This document shows positions 7,279-13,957 of a DNA stretch of 29,996 bases, piece after piece. Source of the DNA: a virus; IMG/VR virus record IMGVR_UViG_3300042924_003398, positions 1 through 29,996 of that record; one strand, given 5' to 3'. Each line of letters begins with the position of its first letter. Position 1 is the first letter of the stretch. The notes beneath the pieces are model-generated. The model saw nothing but the letters and a program-made list of their open reading frames with translations, ran no database searches and was not told the origin of the DNA. Position numbers and translations under genes: made by a program.

Positions 7279-7505
7279 TGGACGCGAAGTTTTCGCACCT
7301 ATGCCAATACGTAACCCGTCGAAATATTAGCGTCGCGTCGGGACGCGGCGTTCACGTATGCAAGGAAGCCGCGGACGATTTCGGGTACGACTATTACCCG
7401 GAAGGAGCGAAAGTTCCGACTTTCGTAACGATGTGCAAGAGGCACGCGGCAATTTGGGCGAAGAAGCTCGCGCGAATTAATCGCGTCAAGAAGGAGGCTC
7501 GATAA
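7278..7505 (+). CDS. Hypothetical early protein with Cys/His residues
   Basis: The 75-aa product has cysteines and histidines (HLCQY, HVCKE, MCKRH) that could bind zinc, and a basic C-terminal helix (KKLARINRVKKEAR) that could contact nucleic acid. This is the pattern of many small phage proteins; no family is recognised. It is coupled on both sides by stop/start overlaps. Confidence 0.6.
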   Translation: MDAKFSHLCQYVTRRNISVASGRGVHVCKEAADDFGYDYYPEGAKVPTFVTMCKRHAAIWAKKLARINRVKKEAR

Positions 7506-7708
7506 TGGCGGCGTTTATCGTTCGAGTTCACGGACGCACGTCGTCCGAAAGCGTCAACTGCGGGGACTGCACGAATGCAACCCTCGCCGCGAATCCCGGA
7601 GTGCAGTTCGAACTAATCGAGCTCGGGGATCTCGACCGCGAGAAGCTTCGCTTTAACGAGTGCGACTCGTGCGATGCGGCCCTCAATTCGAACCGAATCG
7701 CAGAATGA
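7505..7708 (+). CDS. Small zinc-ribbon-like protein
   Basis: The 67-aa product carries two CxxC pairs (CGDC at about 19-22 and CDSC at about 53-56) spaced like a zinc ribbon around a short beta region. The start overlaps the preceding stop; the stop overlaps the next start (ATGA). Function unknown. Confidence 0.6.
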   Translation: MAAFIVRVHGRTSSESVNCGDCTNATLAANPGVQFELIELGDLDREKLRFNECDSCDAALNSNRIAE

Positions 7709-7860
7709 AAAAGGAGGAGGCGAAGAAGGTTCAACTCGAAGACGCCGATCACCTCGGGGAATGCCCGACGTGCGGCAAATACCGGAAGAAGATCGAAGCG
7801 GGGAAACTTCGACCCTGCTACGAATGGGAACGAGTCGAAGTAAAGGAGGCGCAAGAATGA
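7705..7860 (+). CDS. Small zinc-finger-like protein
   Basis: The ATG at 7705 is chosen because it gives the four-base ATGA overlap. The 51-aa product starts with a Lys/Glu helix and has CPTCGKY with a further Cys about 19 residues on, a degenerate zinc knuckle. Function unknown. Confidence 0.55.
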   Translation: MKKEEAKKVQLEDADHLGECPTCGKYRKKIEAGKLRPCYEWERVEVKEAQE

Positions 7861-7961
7861 GAGAGGCAATTCGTAAGGGACTTATTCACGGGGTCATTCT
7901 CGGGACGTACGCCGTCCTCGGGTATTTGGTCGCGCGAGAGATTATGCGAGGCTCGTTGTGA
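7857..7961 (+). CDS. 34-residue single-helix membrane protein
   Basis: This very short frame is supported by an AAGGAGG site just upstream and by four-base overlaps with both neighbours. The product has a basic start and one membrane segment (GLIHGVILGTYAVLGYLVA). An early membrane micro-protein could alter the host envelope or block superinfection; that is speculation. Confidence 0.55.
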   Translation: MREAIRKGLIHGVILGTYAVLGYLVAREIMRGSL

Positions 7962-8452
7962 TCGCCGTCAAATATCGATCGCTCTTCGATACGAAGCCGG
8001 TCGGATCGTTTACCGATTGGGAGCAGCTCGTCGAGGCTTTTTCGACGAGCGTCGAATCGGTCGATAAGGAACGCGGGGCTCTATGGGCTCCGGTCGCGTT
8101 GACCGAGGGCGGACGCCGCAGGAATGCGGACGTCGAGCGGGTAACTGCACTCGTCCTCGACGTCGACGGCGGGACGGCGTACGCCGAGGCGAGAGAAGCT
8201 CTTCGGGAGAAGACGTGGGTCGCGTACTCGACCTACTCGCACACTCCCGCGAGTCCTCGATTTCACGTCGTAATGCGGCTCGACGAAGCGGTCTCGGGGA
8301 GCCTATGGCCGACCGAATACCGCAAGTTAAAGGAGCGAATCGGGTTCGGGGATAACCTCCCCGCGCCGTCGCACTCGTACTTTTTGCCGCAGCATAAGCC
8401 GGGGGCGGAATGGTTTTTCGAATCATACGCACCGAAGAAGGAGGGAAAGTGA
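7958..8452 (+). CDS. Minimal primase-polymerase (AEP)-like protein
   Basis: GTG start with a four-base overlap. The 164-aa product resembles the catalytic N-terminal part of archaeo-eukaryotic primase-type PrimPols: a hydrophobic strand ending in Asp-x-Asp (LVLDVDGG, D68 and D70), a YSTYSH strand with the RFHVV His motif (H103), and a C-terminal HSYFLPQ segment matching the common fYlP motif. It lacks the helicase or zinc domains usually attached, so it is either a minimal primase or a degenerate remnant. It lies just before the recombination genes, consistent with DNA replication. Confidence 0.6.
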   Translation: MIAVKYRSLFDTKPVGSFTDWEQLVEAFSTSVESVDKERGALWAPVALTEGGRRRNADVERVTALVLDVDGGTAYAEAREALREKTWVAYSTYSHTPASPRFHVVMRLDEAVSGSLWPTEYRKLKERIGFGDNLPAPSHSYFLPQHKPGAEWFFESYAPKKEGK

Positions 8453-8619
8453 AGCTTCGTAAAGAGACGTCTCCGATCGTTTATCGGAATCTTTCAGTTC
8501 GAGAGGACGCGTACGAGACGTTCGTCCGGGGCGAGCGAGCCGCGGAGCGTCGACGGTTCACCGTCGCAGCGGTACTCGCGCTCGTGCTCTTCGCGTTTAT
8601 TGTCGAGGGGCTTCGATGA
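8449..8619 (+). CDS. Small tail-anchored membrane protein
   Basis: GTG start with ATP-independent evidence only from layout: GAGGGA lies just upstream and both ends overlap neighbours by four bases. The 56-aa product has a charged N-terminal 35 residues and one C-terminal membrane helix (FTVAAVLALVLFAFIV). Function unknown. Confidence 0.55.
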   Translation: MKLRKETSPIVYRNLSVREDAYETFVRGERAAERRRFTVAAVLALVLFAFIVEGLR

Positions 8620-9497
8620 CGCCCGCGGCGATCTCGAAAGCGATCGACCCGAAACGAACGGGGATCTCGAAGTCTCTTATCACCTCGACCGCTTTATGCG
8701 GTCGGAAGGGTTGGTTTTCCGAGCACGTGCGGCTACCCGACGGCGCGCGCGTTCCGTGGATTCTCCCGGAGCGAGTCGTATTCGGCGCAGCTCTCGACGA
8801 GGCCGTCCTCTCGATCGCGTTCGCCGAGCGAACTAATACGGCGTGGAACCCGTACGAGATCCTCGCCGACGGAATGGGCGCAGTTCGAGGGAAGAAGACG
8901 GAGCCCGGTATCGATTGGTTGAAATTCGAGGACGATCTTAAAGTCGCGATCGATCTCTTCGTCTTCGACGTGCTCCGTCACGGCTCCTCGGAGGCTCCGC
9001 TCGTGGACTTCCACGGGTCGAAACTGCAAGGGCTCGACGGCGAATCGCTGCGAGTTGGGGATCTTATCGGGACGCCCGATTTTATCCTCTCGGGAGATAC
9101 CCGACCGAACGGTCGGACGTTAATCCTTGACTTGAAAGCGTCGAGTCGATCGAAGTCCGAGAAGGATCTCCGCTCGGCGGAGCTCTCTTATTACGCTTGG
9201 TTATGGGCGGCGTATACGAAGGGGGATCTTCCCGACGTGGGTTATTTGACCTACGTTCGGAAGACGAAGCCTACGTATCAGCTCATTACCGGGAGCGTTA
9301 CGTCGGCGCAACTCCTCCTCGCGGAAGAGTACGTAAAGACGACGCGCTCGATTATGTCGTCGAAGACGCAAGAAGACGTCGCATTCTCGACGAACTTTTG
9401 CGGCTCGTGCGAATGGCGGAAGCCGAACCCGGACGCAGGGTTCGAGGGTTGTAGCGTCGGCTCGCTTGTCGCGGCCGAGGAAGAGGAGGCGGAATAA
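8616..9497 (+). CDS. Cas4/RecB-like PD-(D/E)XK exonuclease with Fe-S cluster
   Basis: The 293-aa product has four cysteines placed as in Cas4 and AddB-type nucleases (C28 near the N-terminus; C262, C265, C279 near the C-terminus), expected to hold a 4Fe-4S cluster around the nuclease fold. The active-site core is GTPDF (D155), then LILDLKAS (D172-x-K174), followed by a Tyr helix (AELSYYAWLW). The family degrades DNA ends to give single strands. The next gene is an annealing-type protein, so the two likely form a phage recombination pair functionally like lambda exo/bet. Four-base overlap upstream and TAATG coupling downstream. Confidence 0.8.
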   Translation: MTPAAISKAIDPKRTGISKSLITSTALCGRKGWFSEHVRLPDGARVPWILPERVVFGAALDEAVLSIAFAERTNTAWNPYEILADGMGAVRGKKTEPGIDWLKFEDDLKVAIDLFVFDVLRHGSSEAPLVDFHGSKLQGLDGESLRVGDLIGTPDFILSGDTRPNGRTLILDLKASSRSKSEKDLRSAELSYYAWLWAAYTKGDLPDVGYLTYVRKTKPTYQLITGSVTSAQLLLAEEYVKTTRSIMSSKTQEDVAFSTNFCGSCEWRKPNPDAGFEGCSVGSLVAAEEEEAE

Positions 9498-10159
9498 TGG
9501 GATTCGAACTATCGAAGGATTATATCGACGTCGCGGAGCGGCTCCGCGAATGGTACGAGAAGTATCCGCTCGGGCGAGTTACGACGGCGATCGTCGAGCT
9601 TACCGAGAAGAAAGTCGTCGTAAAAGCGGAAGCGTTCCGCGATGCGACGGCGACGATTCCCGCGGGAGTCGGTCACTCCGCGATGGTTATTCCGGGGTCG
9701 ACCCCGTATACCCGCGGCTCGGAACTTGAAAACTGCGAGACGTCCGCAGTCGGTCGGGCTCTCGTTATGGCGGGACTCGCCTCGAAGCGGATCGCCTCGG
9801 CGGACGAGATCGAGGCGAAGCGGGCTCCCGAGGGGACTCCGACCGTCTTCCCCGTATCGGAACCCTCGGCGGCAGTTTCGCAAGCCTCTACGGGCGGGAA
9901 ATCCGCCTCTCCGTCGATCTCCGAAGACGACGCTCTCGTCTTCGCTGCGCGGGCTATGGGCTTCGTCGAGGCGGACGAGGCGAAGGGCTCGGGCGTATGC
10001 CCGAAGCACGCTCGCCCGTGGAAGCTTCGGGAAGGAACCGGGGCGAAGGGGCCGTATTCGTTTTATAGCTGCGGAGCGAAAGACGATACGGAGCGTTCGG
10101 GTTGGTGCAATCTTCGACCGTCGATCGCGTGGGTTAACGCGCAAGGGGGCGGACGATGA
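9497..10159 (+). CDS. ERF-like single-strand annealing protein with C-terminal zinc ribbon
   Basis: The first 100 residues carry the pattern of actinophage ERF-like proteins: YPLGRVTT, a KAEAFRDATA strand, then TRGSELENCETSAVGRAL and an ASADEIEA helix. A Ser/Pro-rich linker follows (about 110-145). The end (about 165-210) has Cys/His residues (VCPKHARP, YSCGAKDD, GWCNLRPS) resembling a zinc ribbon for DNA binding. The role would be to anneal single strands made by the Cas4-like exonuclease, in replication, recombination or end circularisation. The family assignment rests on the conserved block and on gene order. Confidence 0.65.
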   Translation: MGFELSKDYIDVAERLREWYEKYPLGRVTTAIVELTEKKVVVKAEAFRDATATIPAGVGHSAMVIPGSTPYTRGSELENCETSAVGRALVMAGLASKRIASADEIEAKRAPEGTPTVFPVSEPSAAVSQASTGGKSASPSISEDDALVFAARAMGFVEADEAKGSGVCPKHARPWKLREGTGAKGPYSFYSCGAKDDTERSGWCNLRPSIAWVNAQGGGR

Positions 10160-10377
10160 TCTCGTACGAATTCGCCGAAGAGGTAACGCGTTTTAAGAAA
10201 GCGTATTCGGAGATCTTCAAGACGGAGCCGCACTTCGTCGTCGATATCGGGGAGCGAATCTCGGTATCGGTCGTCGGTGCAGCGGGAAGCGTCGTCGGGA
10301 TTGGGTCGAACTTTCAAGACGCGGTCGTCGATCTCGGCGTCGCAATGATCCACGTCTCCCGGACGGTGAAGCCGTGA
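10156..10377 (+). CDS. Hypothetical protein between annealing protein and initiator
   Basis: A 73-aa alpha/beta product with four-base overlaps on both sides. It has no Cys or membrane segment and a Val/Gly-rich middle. I do not recognise it; the position suggests a recombination or replication accessory. Confidence 0.6.
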   Translation: MISYEFAEEVTRFKKAYSEIFKTEPHFVVDIGERISVSVVGAAGSVVGIGSNFQDAVVDLGVAMIHVSRTVKP

Positions 10378-10817
10378 AGGGTCGGCCGTGGGCGAAGTTC
10401 GACGTCGGTATGCCGAAAGACGGGAAAGTCGCGACGCTCTCTTCGGACGGGGTTCGATGGGCGTTCGTCGCGATCGTCCTCGCAGCGAAGGAGCAGGATC
10501 GGCAAGGGTTTTTCGATTCACTCGCGCACCTAAAAGCGGTCGTCTCGACGACCGTCGCGGACTGCGTCGAGGAGCTCGTCGATAAGGGTCTTCTCTCGGT
10601 CGATCCCGACGGCGTGATCCACGTCTCCCGTTGGACTCGATATCAAATTGACCCGACCGCAGCGGCTCGGGCGAAAGCGTATCGGGAGCGAAAGCCGGAG
10701 CCCGTCTCGGACGTACCCGCAGGGGTGCGTTTCCGTGATCGAGTTCCTCCTCCTCGTTCCTCGAAGGGGACGCCGCAGTCGATCGCGTCGATCGTTCGTA
10801 ATACGGTCGAATCGTGA
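10374..10817 (+). CDS. Replication-initiator-like winged-helix protein
   Basis: The 147-aa product starts with GTG and has the layout of phage replisome-organiser N-terminal domains: a conserved WAKFDVGMPKDGKVATL start, a helical body with an HTH-like DSLAHLKAVVSTTVADCVEELVD region and a beta wing ending VIHVSRW. A segment of form YQIDPTAAARAKAYRER follows, typical just before the DnaC/DnaB-recruiting part in relatives. Here the protein is short, with only a Pro/Arg-rich tail. It probably binds the origin; the helicase loader may be the host's. Confidence 0.6.
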   Translation: MKGRPWAKFDVGMPKDGKVATLSSDGVRWAFVAIVLAAKEQDRQGFFDSLAHLKAVVSTTVADCVEELVDKGLLSVDPDGVIHVSRWTRYQIDPTAAARAKAYRERKPEPVSDVPAGVRFRDRVPPPRSSKGTPQSIASIVRNTVES

Positions 10818-11389
10818 GCGGGTACGGAATGCGAATCGTGATCGACGACGAACTCCGGGCGAGGGCTCGCGAGCTCTACCCGAAGGGACTCGATCCCGAG
10901 ACGGCGTATCTCGGCGAGGAGGCTCTTGTCGCGGGTGCATTCGGCGAGGCCGCATTCGAGCGGGCTCTCTCGATCCTCGGGCTTCCCGCTCCGGCATACG
11001 TCGGGTATCAGCGGAAGCCGTGGGACTTCGAGGGGGAGCCGTTCGGGACGGTCGACGTCAAGACGAAGCCGCGCAGCGTTCCTCCGCAGGGAACCTACGA
11101 GGCGGGGATCGCAGTCGAGCAGCTCGCGAAAGAGGAGAAGCCCGCGATCCTCGCGTTCGTCTCGCTCTATCCGAAAGCGTCTCGTCCCGGCTACTACTAC
11201 GAGGAGGCGTGGATCGTCGGGTATATGCCGACCGAACGCTTCGAACGCTTCTCGTATCTCGTCCCCGAGGGTTCGCCTATGGGGAACGGGACGTCGAAGT
11301 CGTGGCGAGATATGCGGGACGTCAAGCTCGCGCAGTTATGGCCGATCGAATGGCTCGTACCCTTCGATAAACGGGAGGGTAACGCGTGA
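10814..11389 (+). CDS. PD-(D/E)XK nuclease-like protein
   Basis: GTG start overlapping the preceding gene by four bases. The 191-aa product has GEAAFER (E45/E49) in a helix, then DFEGEPFGTVDVKTKPR, giving Asp71 and Asp81-x-Lys83, the PD-(D/E)XK signature. An aromatic region follows (GYYYEEAWIVGY). It could be an endonuclease or a restriction-like or repair enzyme; it resembles the small VRR-type or phage exonuclease-like nucleases but I cannot place it in a named family. It ends the first early gene block, before a 100-base intergenic region. Confidence 0.6.
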   Translation: MSGYGMRIVIDDELRARARELYPKGLDPETAYLGEEALVAGAFGEAAFERALSILGLPAPAYVGYQRKPWDFEGEPFGTVDVKTKPRSVPPQGTYEAGIAVEQLAKEEKPAILAFVSLYPKASRPGYYYEEAWIVGYMPTERFERFSYLVPEGSPMGNGTSKSWRDMRDVKLAQLWPIEWLVPFDKREGNA

Positions 11390-11394
11390 TTATT

Positions 11395-11419
11395 CCGTGA
11401 CGGATCGTACGCGTCACGG
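11395..11419 (+). promoter_or_regulatory. 8-bp inverted repeat in the 11390-11490 intergenic region
   Basis: CCGTGACG (11395-11402) and CGTCACGG (11412-11419) are perfect inverted repeats around nine bases. No T-run follows, so an operator or origin element is as likely as a terminator. Confidence 0.5.
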
Positions 11420-11425
11420 TACGAG

Positions 11426-11460
11426 ACGTAGACTTGATACGTAGACTTGATACGTAGACT
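11426..11460 (+). repeat. Tandem 13-base direct repeats, candidate promoter array or iterons
   Basis: Two full copies and one partial copy (nine bases) of ACGTAGACTTGAT lie head to tail at 11426, 11439 and 11452. Each copy contains TAGACT, the same hexamer used as -10 at 12622, and the junctions make TTGATA, -35-like. TATTAA follows at 11463. The array may be a multi-start promoter, operator or iteron set for the DUF1599-like gene at 11491. Confidence 0.75.
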
Positions 11461-11490
11461 CTTATTAAAGAGGGAAAGTGAGGCTTGAAA

Positions 11491-11922
11491 ATGAGCGAGG
11501 CAATGCAACCGGAGAAGGAGCAGCTCCCCATTCTGCACGACGGAAAGGGACGTCCCTTCTTCGAATATTTACTCTTCCCGTACTACGTGGAAGCGTTCGA
11601 GATTCTCGTCGAGCGTCAAGGGAAATACGGCCCGAAGAATATCCTCGACGCAGGGGTTTACGGGGTCGTCGAGCAGCTTCGGAATAAAGTCGAACGAGCG
11701 TCGGCGCAACTGCGCGGATCGGTCGTCGATGGGCGGGTCGAACTCGAACCTATGGACGAGGAGACGAAGAAAGTCTTTCGGGACTCGCTTCTCGATCTCG
11801 CGAATTACTCGATAATCGCTCTCGCACTCTCCGAGGGACTATGGGTCGCCGATATGGTGCTCGACCCGACCAAGCCGGCTCGACCCTATGGGCTCGACGT
11901 CTCGTGGATTGGGGAGGGTTGA
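11491..11922 (+). CDS. DUF1599-like (nucleotide-modification-associated) protein
   Basis: The ATG at 11491 is chosen over a TTG at 11485 because GTGAGG lies about seven bases upstream. The 143-aa product has KYGPKNILDAGVYGVVEQLRNKVERA and later DSLLDLANYSIIALAL, which match the helical core of DUF1599 proteins (MazG-like fold), found in phages near nucleotide metabolism genes. The expected role is nucleotide handling or hydrolysis; no modification enzyme is visible nearby, so the biochemical role is open. It heads a new gene block after the repeat-bearing intergenic region. Confidence 0.6.
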   Translation: MSEAMQPEKEQLPILHDGKGRPFFEYLLFPYYVEAFEILVERQGKYGPKNILDAGVYGVVEQLRNKVERASAQLRGSVVDGRVELEPMDEETKKVFRDSLLDLANYSIIALALSEGLWVADMVLDPTKPARPYGLDVSWIGEG

Positions 11923-11924
11923 CG

Positions 11925-12128
11925 ATGAAGGAGACAACCGAGGAACTTCTTTACGCGATCCGCTCGTTCGTACGGATTCACGGGTACGCACCGACGATCC
12001 GCGAACTTGCCGAGGAGCTCGACGTCGGTCACTCGACGATCGCGAAGGGGCTAAACGAGTTAATTAACTTCGACAAGATCCGCCGAGACGCAGGGGTCGC
12101 GCGCGGGATTGTCGTCCGGGAGGAGTAA
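11925..12128 (+). CDS. Stand-alone LexA-type DNA-binding domain
   Basis: The ATG follows GGGGAGG by about seven bases. The 67-aa product aligns over its whole length with the N-terminal winged helix of LexA: an initial helix (TEELLYAIRSFVRIHG), the conserved YAPTIRELAEEL turn, the recognition helix (GHSTIAKGLNELI) and the wing with GVARGIVV corresponding to ASRGIRL in LexA. The C-terminal autoprotease and dimerisation domain, with its Ser/Lys dyad, is missing, and the frame stops cleanly where the DNA-binding domain ends. It could bind LexA boxes without being cleaved after DNA damage. A LexA box lies in the phage early promoter at 6983-7000. The start also fits translation coupling to the gene before. 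Confidence 0.85.
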   Translation: MKETTEELLYAIRSFVRIHGYAPTIRELAEELDVGHSTIAKGLNELINFDKIRRDAGVARGIVVREE

Positions 12129-12316
12129 TGCCGACGTACGAGTACCGGTGCGGGAAGTGCGGCGAGATCGTCGCCGTCCTCTCGCCTATGAACGAGCCGA
12201 AGAAACCGCTTCGGCATAACCTCGACGGGGGCGTCCTCGAACGGATCTTTACCGCTCCGGCGGTAACGTTCAAGGGCTCCGGTTGGGCGAAGAAAGATCG
12301 GAAGGAGGGTCGATAA
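12128..12316 (+). CDS. FmdB-like zinc-ribbon protein
   Basis: The 62-aa product opens with MPTYEYRCGKCGEIVAV, the FmdB-family zinc-ribbon start. The second CxxC pair of the family is absent (the region reads PLRHNLDGGVLERIF), leaving a half site with one His. The C-terminal TFKGSGWAKKDRK is the usual FmdB tail. Likely a small regulatory or nucleic-acid-binding protein. Start overlaps the LexA-like gene stop (TAATG). Confidence 0.75.
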   Translation: MPTYEYRCGKCGEIVAVLSPMNEPKKPLRHNLDGGVLERIFTAPAVTFKGSGWAKKDRKEGR

Positions 12317-12624
12317 TGGCCGAGGTAGCAGTAAAGCGAGCCGAACTCTCGTATCGAGATTCGTACGACGTCGACGACGTCCGTCTCGAAATCCGCGAGG
12401 GTCGGTATCCCTGCGGGAACGTGAAGCTCGAAGCGATTAACGTCGACTCGACGTTCACGTATGCGACGCTCTCGCAAGACGTCGAAGTCCCGCTCCCGGA
12501 CGGGATCTTTCAACTTCGAGATTGGGGTCACGTTAACGAGTTAGCGGTAACGCTTGTCTCTCTTGGGATTATCGAATCGGCGGACGACGAGGGGATCTTC
12601 TTCCGCCTCGTCGACGTCGGGTAG
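12316..12624 (+). CDS. Hypothetical early protein
   Basis: The ATG at 12316 gives the TAATG overlap and has GGAGG upstream; longer starts in frame would overlap the preceding gene. The 102-aa product is acidic alpha/beta without cysteines beyond one. No family recognised. Its last codons contain the -10 element of the next gene's promoter. Confidence 0.6.
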   Translation: MAEVAVKRAELSYRDSYDVDDVRLEIREGRYPCGNVKLEAINVDSTFTYATLSQDVEVPLPDGIFQLRDWGHVNELAVTLVSLGIIESADDEGIFFRLVDVG

Positions 12625-12627
12625 ACT
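12622..12627 (+). promoter_or_regulatory. Leaderless promoter -10 (TAGACT)
   Basis: TAGACT sits six bases (TCCCGA) before the ATG at 12634, which has no Shine-Dalgarno site. The same layout occurs at 13946 and 15411. No good -35 is seen at 16-18 bases upstream. Confidence 0.65.
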
Positions 12628-12633
12628 TCCCGA

Positions 12634-12834
12634 ATGGCGGGAGTTAAGACGCAAAAGGGAGGGCCTCGACGCGAGCCCGTATGGGCGGCGAAGCCGTGTG
12701 CGGATTGTCGCGAGGAGATCGCGAAGTTCGCCGACGCTGCGCGCATTAAGGAGATCTCGTTCCCCGAGGGATCGGGGCGTCGGACTTCTTATCGTTGGGT
12801 TCACCGAAAGCATTTATTCGCAGGGGCGAAGTAA
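12634..12834 (+). CDS. Small Cys/His protein from a leaderless promoter
   Basis: A 66-aa basic product with CADC and a C-terminal HRKH, possibly one zinc site. Its start has no ribosome site; a -10 hexamer ends six bases before the ATG, so the mRNA probably begins at the start codon. Stop overlaps the next ATG. Function unknown. Confidence 0.6.
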   Translation: MAGVKTQKGGPRREPVWAAKPCADCREEIAKFADAARIKEISFPEGSGRRTSYRWVHRKHLFAGAK

Positions 12835-13226
12835 TGGGACGCGTTAAGGATCTCGCGATCGATGAGTCGAACGAGGAGAGGCGCAAGCGAGGAGCCCGAA
12901 GTAATACGCGCGGGAAAGCGTTCGAACGGGAAGTCGCAGGGAAGCTTGGCGAGGACGCGAAGCGTACCGGGCAATTCGGCGGGAAGACGGACGTCGAGGC
13001 TCCGTGGATTCAGATTCAATGCAAGCTCGGGAACGGATATTTCCCAACGCGTCTCGATAACGCACTCCGAGCGATTAACCCGAGAGGCGACCAACTTCGA
13101 GCCGTCGTCGTCGGGAATCGGCCCGAGACTCCGGGCGTGAAGCGTACGACGCTAATCGTGCTCGACTTCGACTCCTTCGTTCAATGGTTCGGAGGGCGCA
13201 ACGATGAAGCGATTAACGAGGAGTAA
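12834..13226 (+). CDS. Hjc-like Holliday junction resolvase / PD-(D/E)XK endonuclease
   Basis: The ATG at 12834 gives the TAATG overlap. The 130-aa product has RGKAFEREVAGKLG (E31), GQFGGKTDV (D53) and IQIQCKLG (Q62-x-K64), the order of motifs in Hjc-type resolvases and phage PD-(D/E)XK endonucleases, with Gln in place of the usual Glu. Such enzymes resolve branched DNA before packaging. The C-terminal VLDFDSFVQWF segment completes the fold. The Gln variant may lower or alter activity. Confidence 0.65.
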   Translation: MGRVKDLAIDESNEERRKRGARSNTRGKAFEREVAGKLGEDAKRTGQFGGKTDVEAPWIQIQCKLGNGYFPTRLDNALRAINPRGDQLRAVVVGNRPETPGVKRTTLIVLDFDSFVQWFGGRNDEAINEE

Positions 13227-13416
13227 CCGACCCGTCGACGCTATCGAGCTCGTGCTCGCGTTGACGCAAGCCCGGATTATTGGGGAGTCGACCCTTAAAG
13301 ACGCTCCCGAATATCTTCGAGGCTACGAAGACGGAATCCGCGTCGCGATCGAATTAATCCGAGCCTCGGACGGAATGCTAAAAGCGGTCGACGATCGAGA
13401 GTACGAGAAGCGATGA
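13204..13416 (+). CDS. Hypothetical protein
   Basis: A 70-aa helical product overlapping the preceding gene by 23 bases and the next by four. GGAGG lies upstream (in GTTCGGAGGG). The sequence YLRGYEDGIRVAIELIR is typical of small phage proteins of unknown role. No motif found. Confidence 0.55.
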   Translation: MKRLTRSNRPVDAIELVLALTQARIIGESTLKDAPEYLRGYEDGIRVAIELIRASDGMLKAVDDREYEKR

Positions 13417-13925
13417 CCGGATTCGTACGAACCCTCGTCGGGGTCGTACTAATCGCCGCAGTCCTCGCGGTCGGTGCGATCCCTCCGCGCGTAATCGTTT
13501 ATCCGTCTCCGTCTCCGTCTCCCTCGGTCGAAGTGACTCCCGAGCCGTCTCCGACGCAAGGGTTCCTCTCGATCTCGGGTCGTGCGACGATTTACGACGC
13601 GACAAAAAATAACGCTTGGTATACCCGCGCACCGCGCGCAGGGGCGGAGAAATACAACCAAGAAGGAAGCCCGTATCCGTTTTACGGTGCGGCCTCTCCC
13701 GCTCTTCGTAAGCTGCGGGCGTTCAGTTGGGGAAGCGAACCGTACCGCGTGATCGTCACGAATGCGAAGACGAACGTCTCGATCGTCGTATGGATTGTCG
13801 ACGAGTGCGCTTGCGTAGGCGGCGGCGTGATCGATCTCTCTCCGCTCGCGTGGAAGACGCTCGGCGCGGGGAAGATCCCGTTCTCTCGGGGAGTGCAAGA
13901 CGTACGGGTCGAGATCCTTCCGTAA
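13413..13925 (+). CDS. Membrane-anchored or secreted double-psi beta-barrel (RlpA/expansin-like) protein
   Basis: The 170-aa product begins with an N-terminal membrane segment or signal (about 5-25), a Pro/Ser/Thr/Glu linker (about 32-50) like that of the 2880 protein, and a domain with a GRATIYDATKNNAWYT start and the block IVDECACVGGGVIDLSPLA. The latter matches the double-psi barrel of RlpA, barwin and expansins, where the Asp acts in glycan binding or lytic cleavage. A cell-wall role is likely, yet the gene lies among early replication genes, far from the lysis cassette. It may remodel the wall or alter adsorption during infection. Confidence 0.65.
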   Translation: MTGFVRTLVGVVLIAAVLAVGAIPPRVIVYPSPSPSPSVEVTPEPSPTQGFLSISGRATIYDATKNNAWYTRAPRAGAEKYNQEGSPYPFYGAASPALRKLRAFSWGSEPYRVIVTNAKTNVSIVVWIVDECACVGGGVIDLSPLAWKTLGAGKIPFSRGVQDVRVEILP

Positions 13926-13945
13926 CGCGAATCCACGGATTCCGC

Positions 13946-13951
13946 TATCCT
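13946..13951 (+). promoter_or_regulatory. Leaderless promoter -10 (TATCCT)
   Basis: TATCCT is followed by six bases (GCGCGA) and then the ATG at 13958, with no Shine-Dalgarno site. Same spacing and CGA end as at 12622 and 15411. Confidence 0.65.
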
Positions 13952-13957
13952 GCGCGA

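Noticed and set aside
11426-11460. CRISPR repeat fragment
   Set aside because: The 13-base units abut without spacers and contain promoter-like hexamers.
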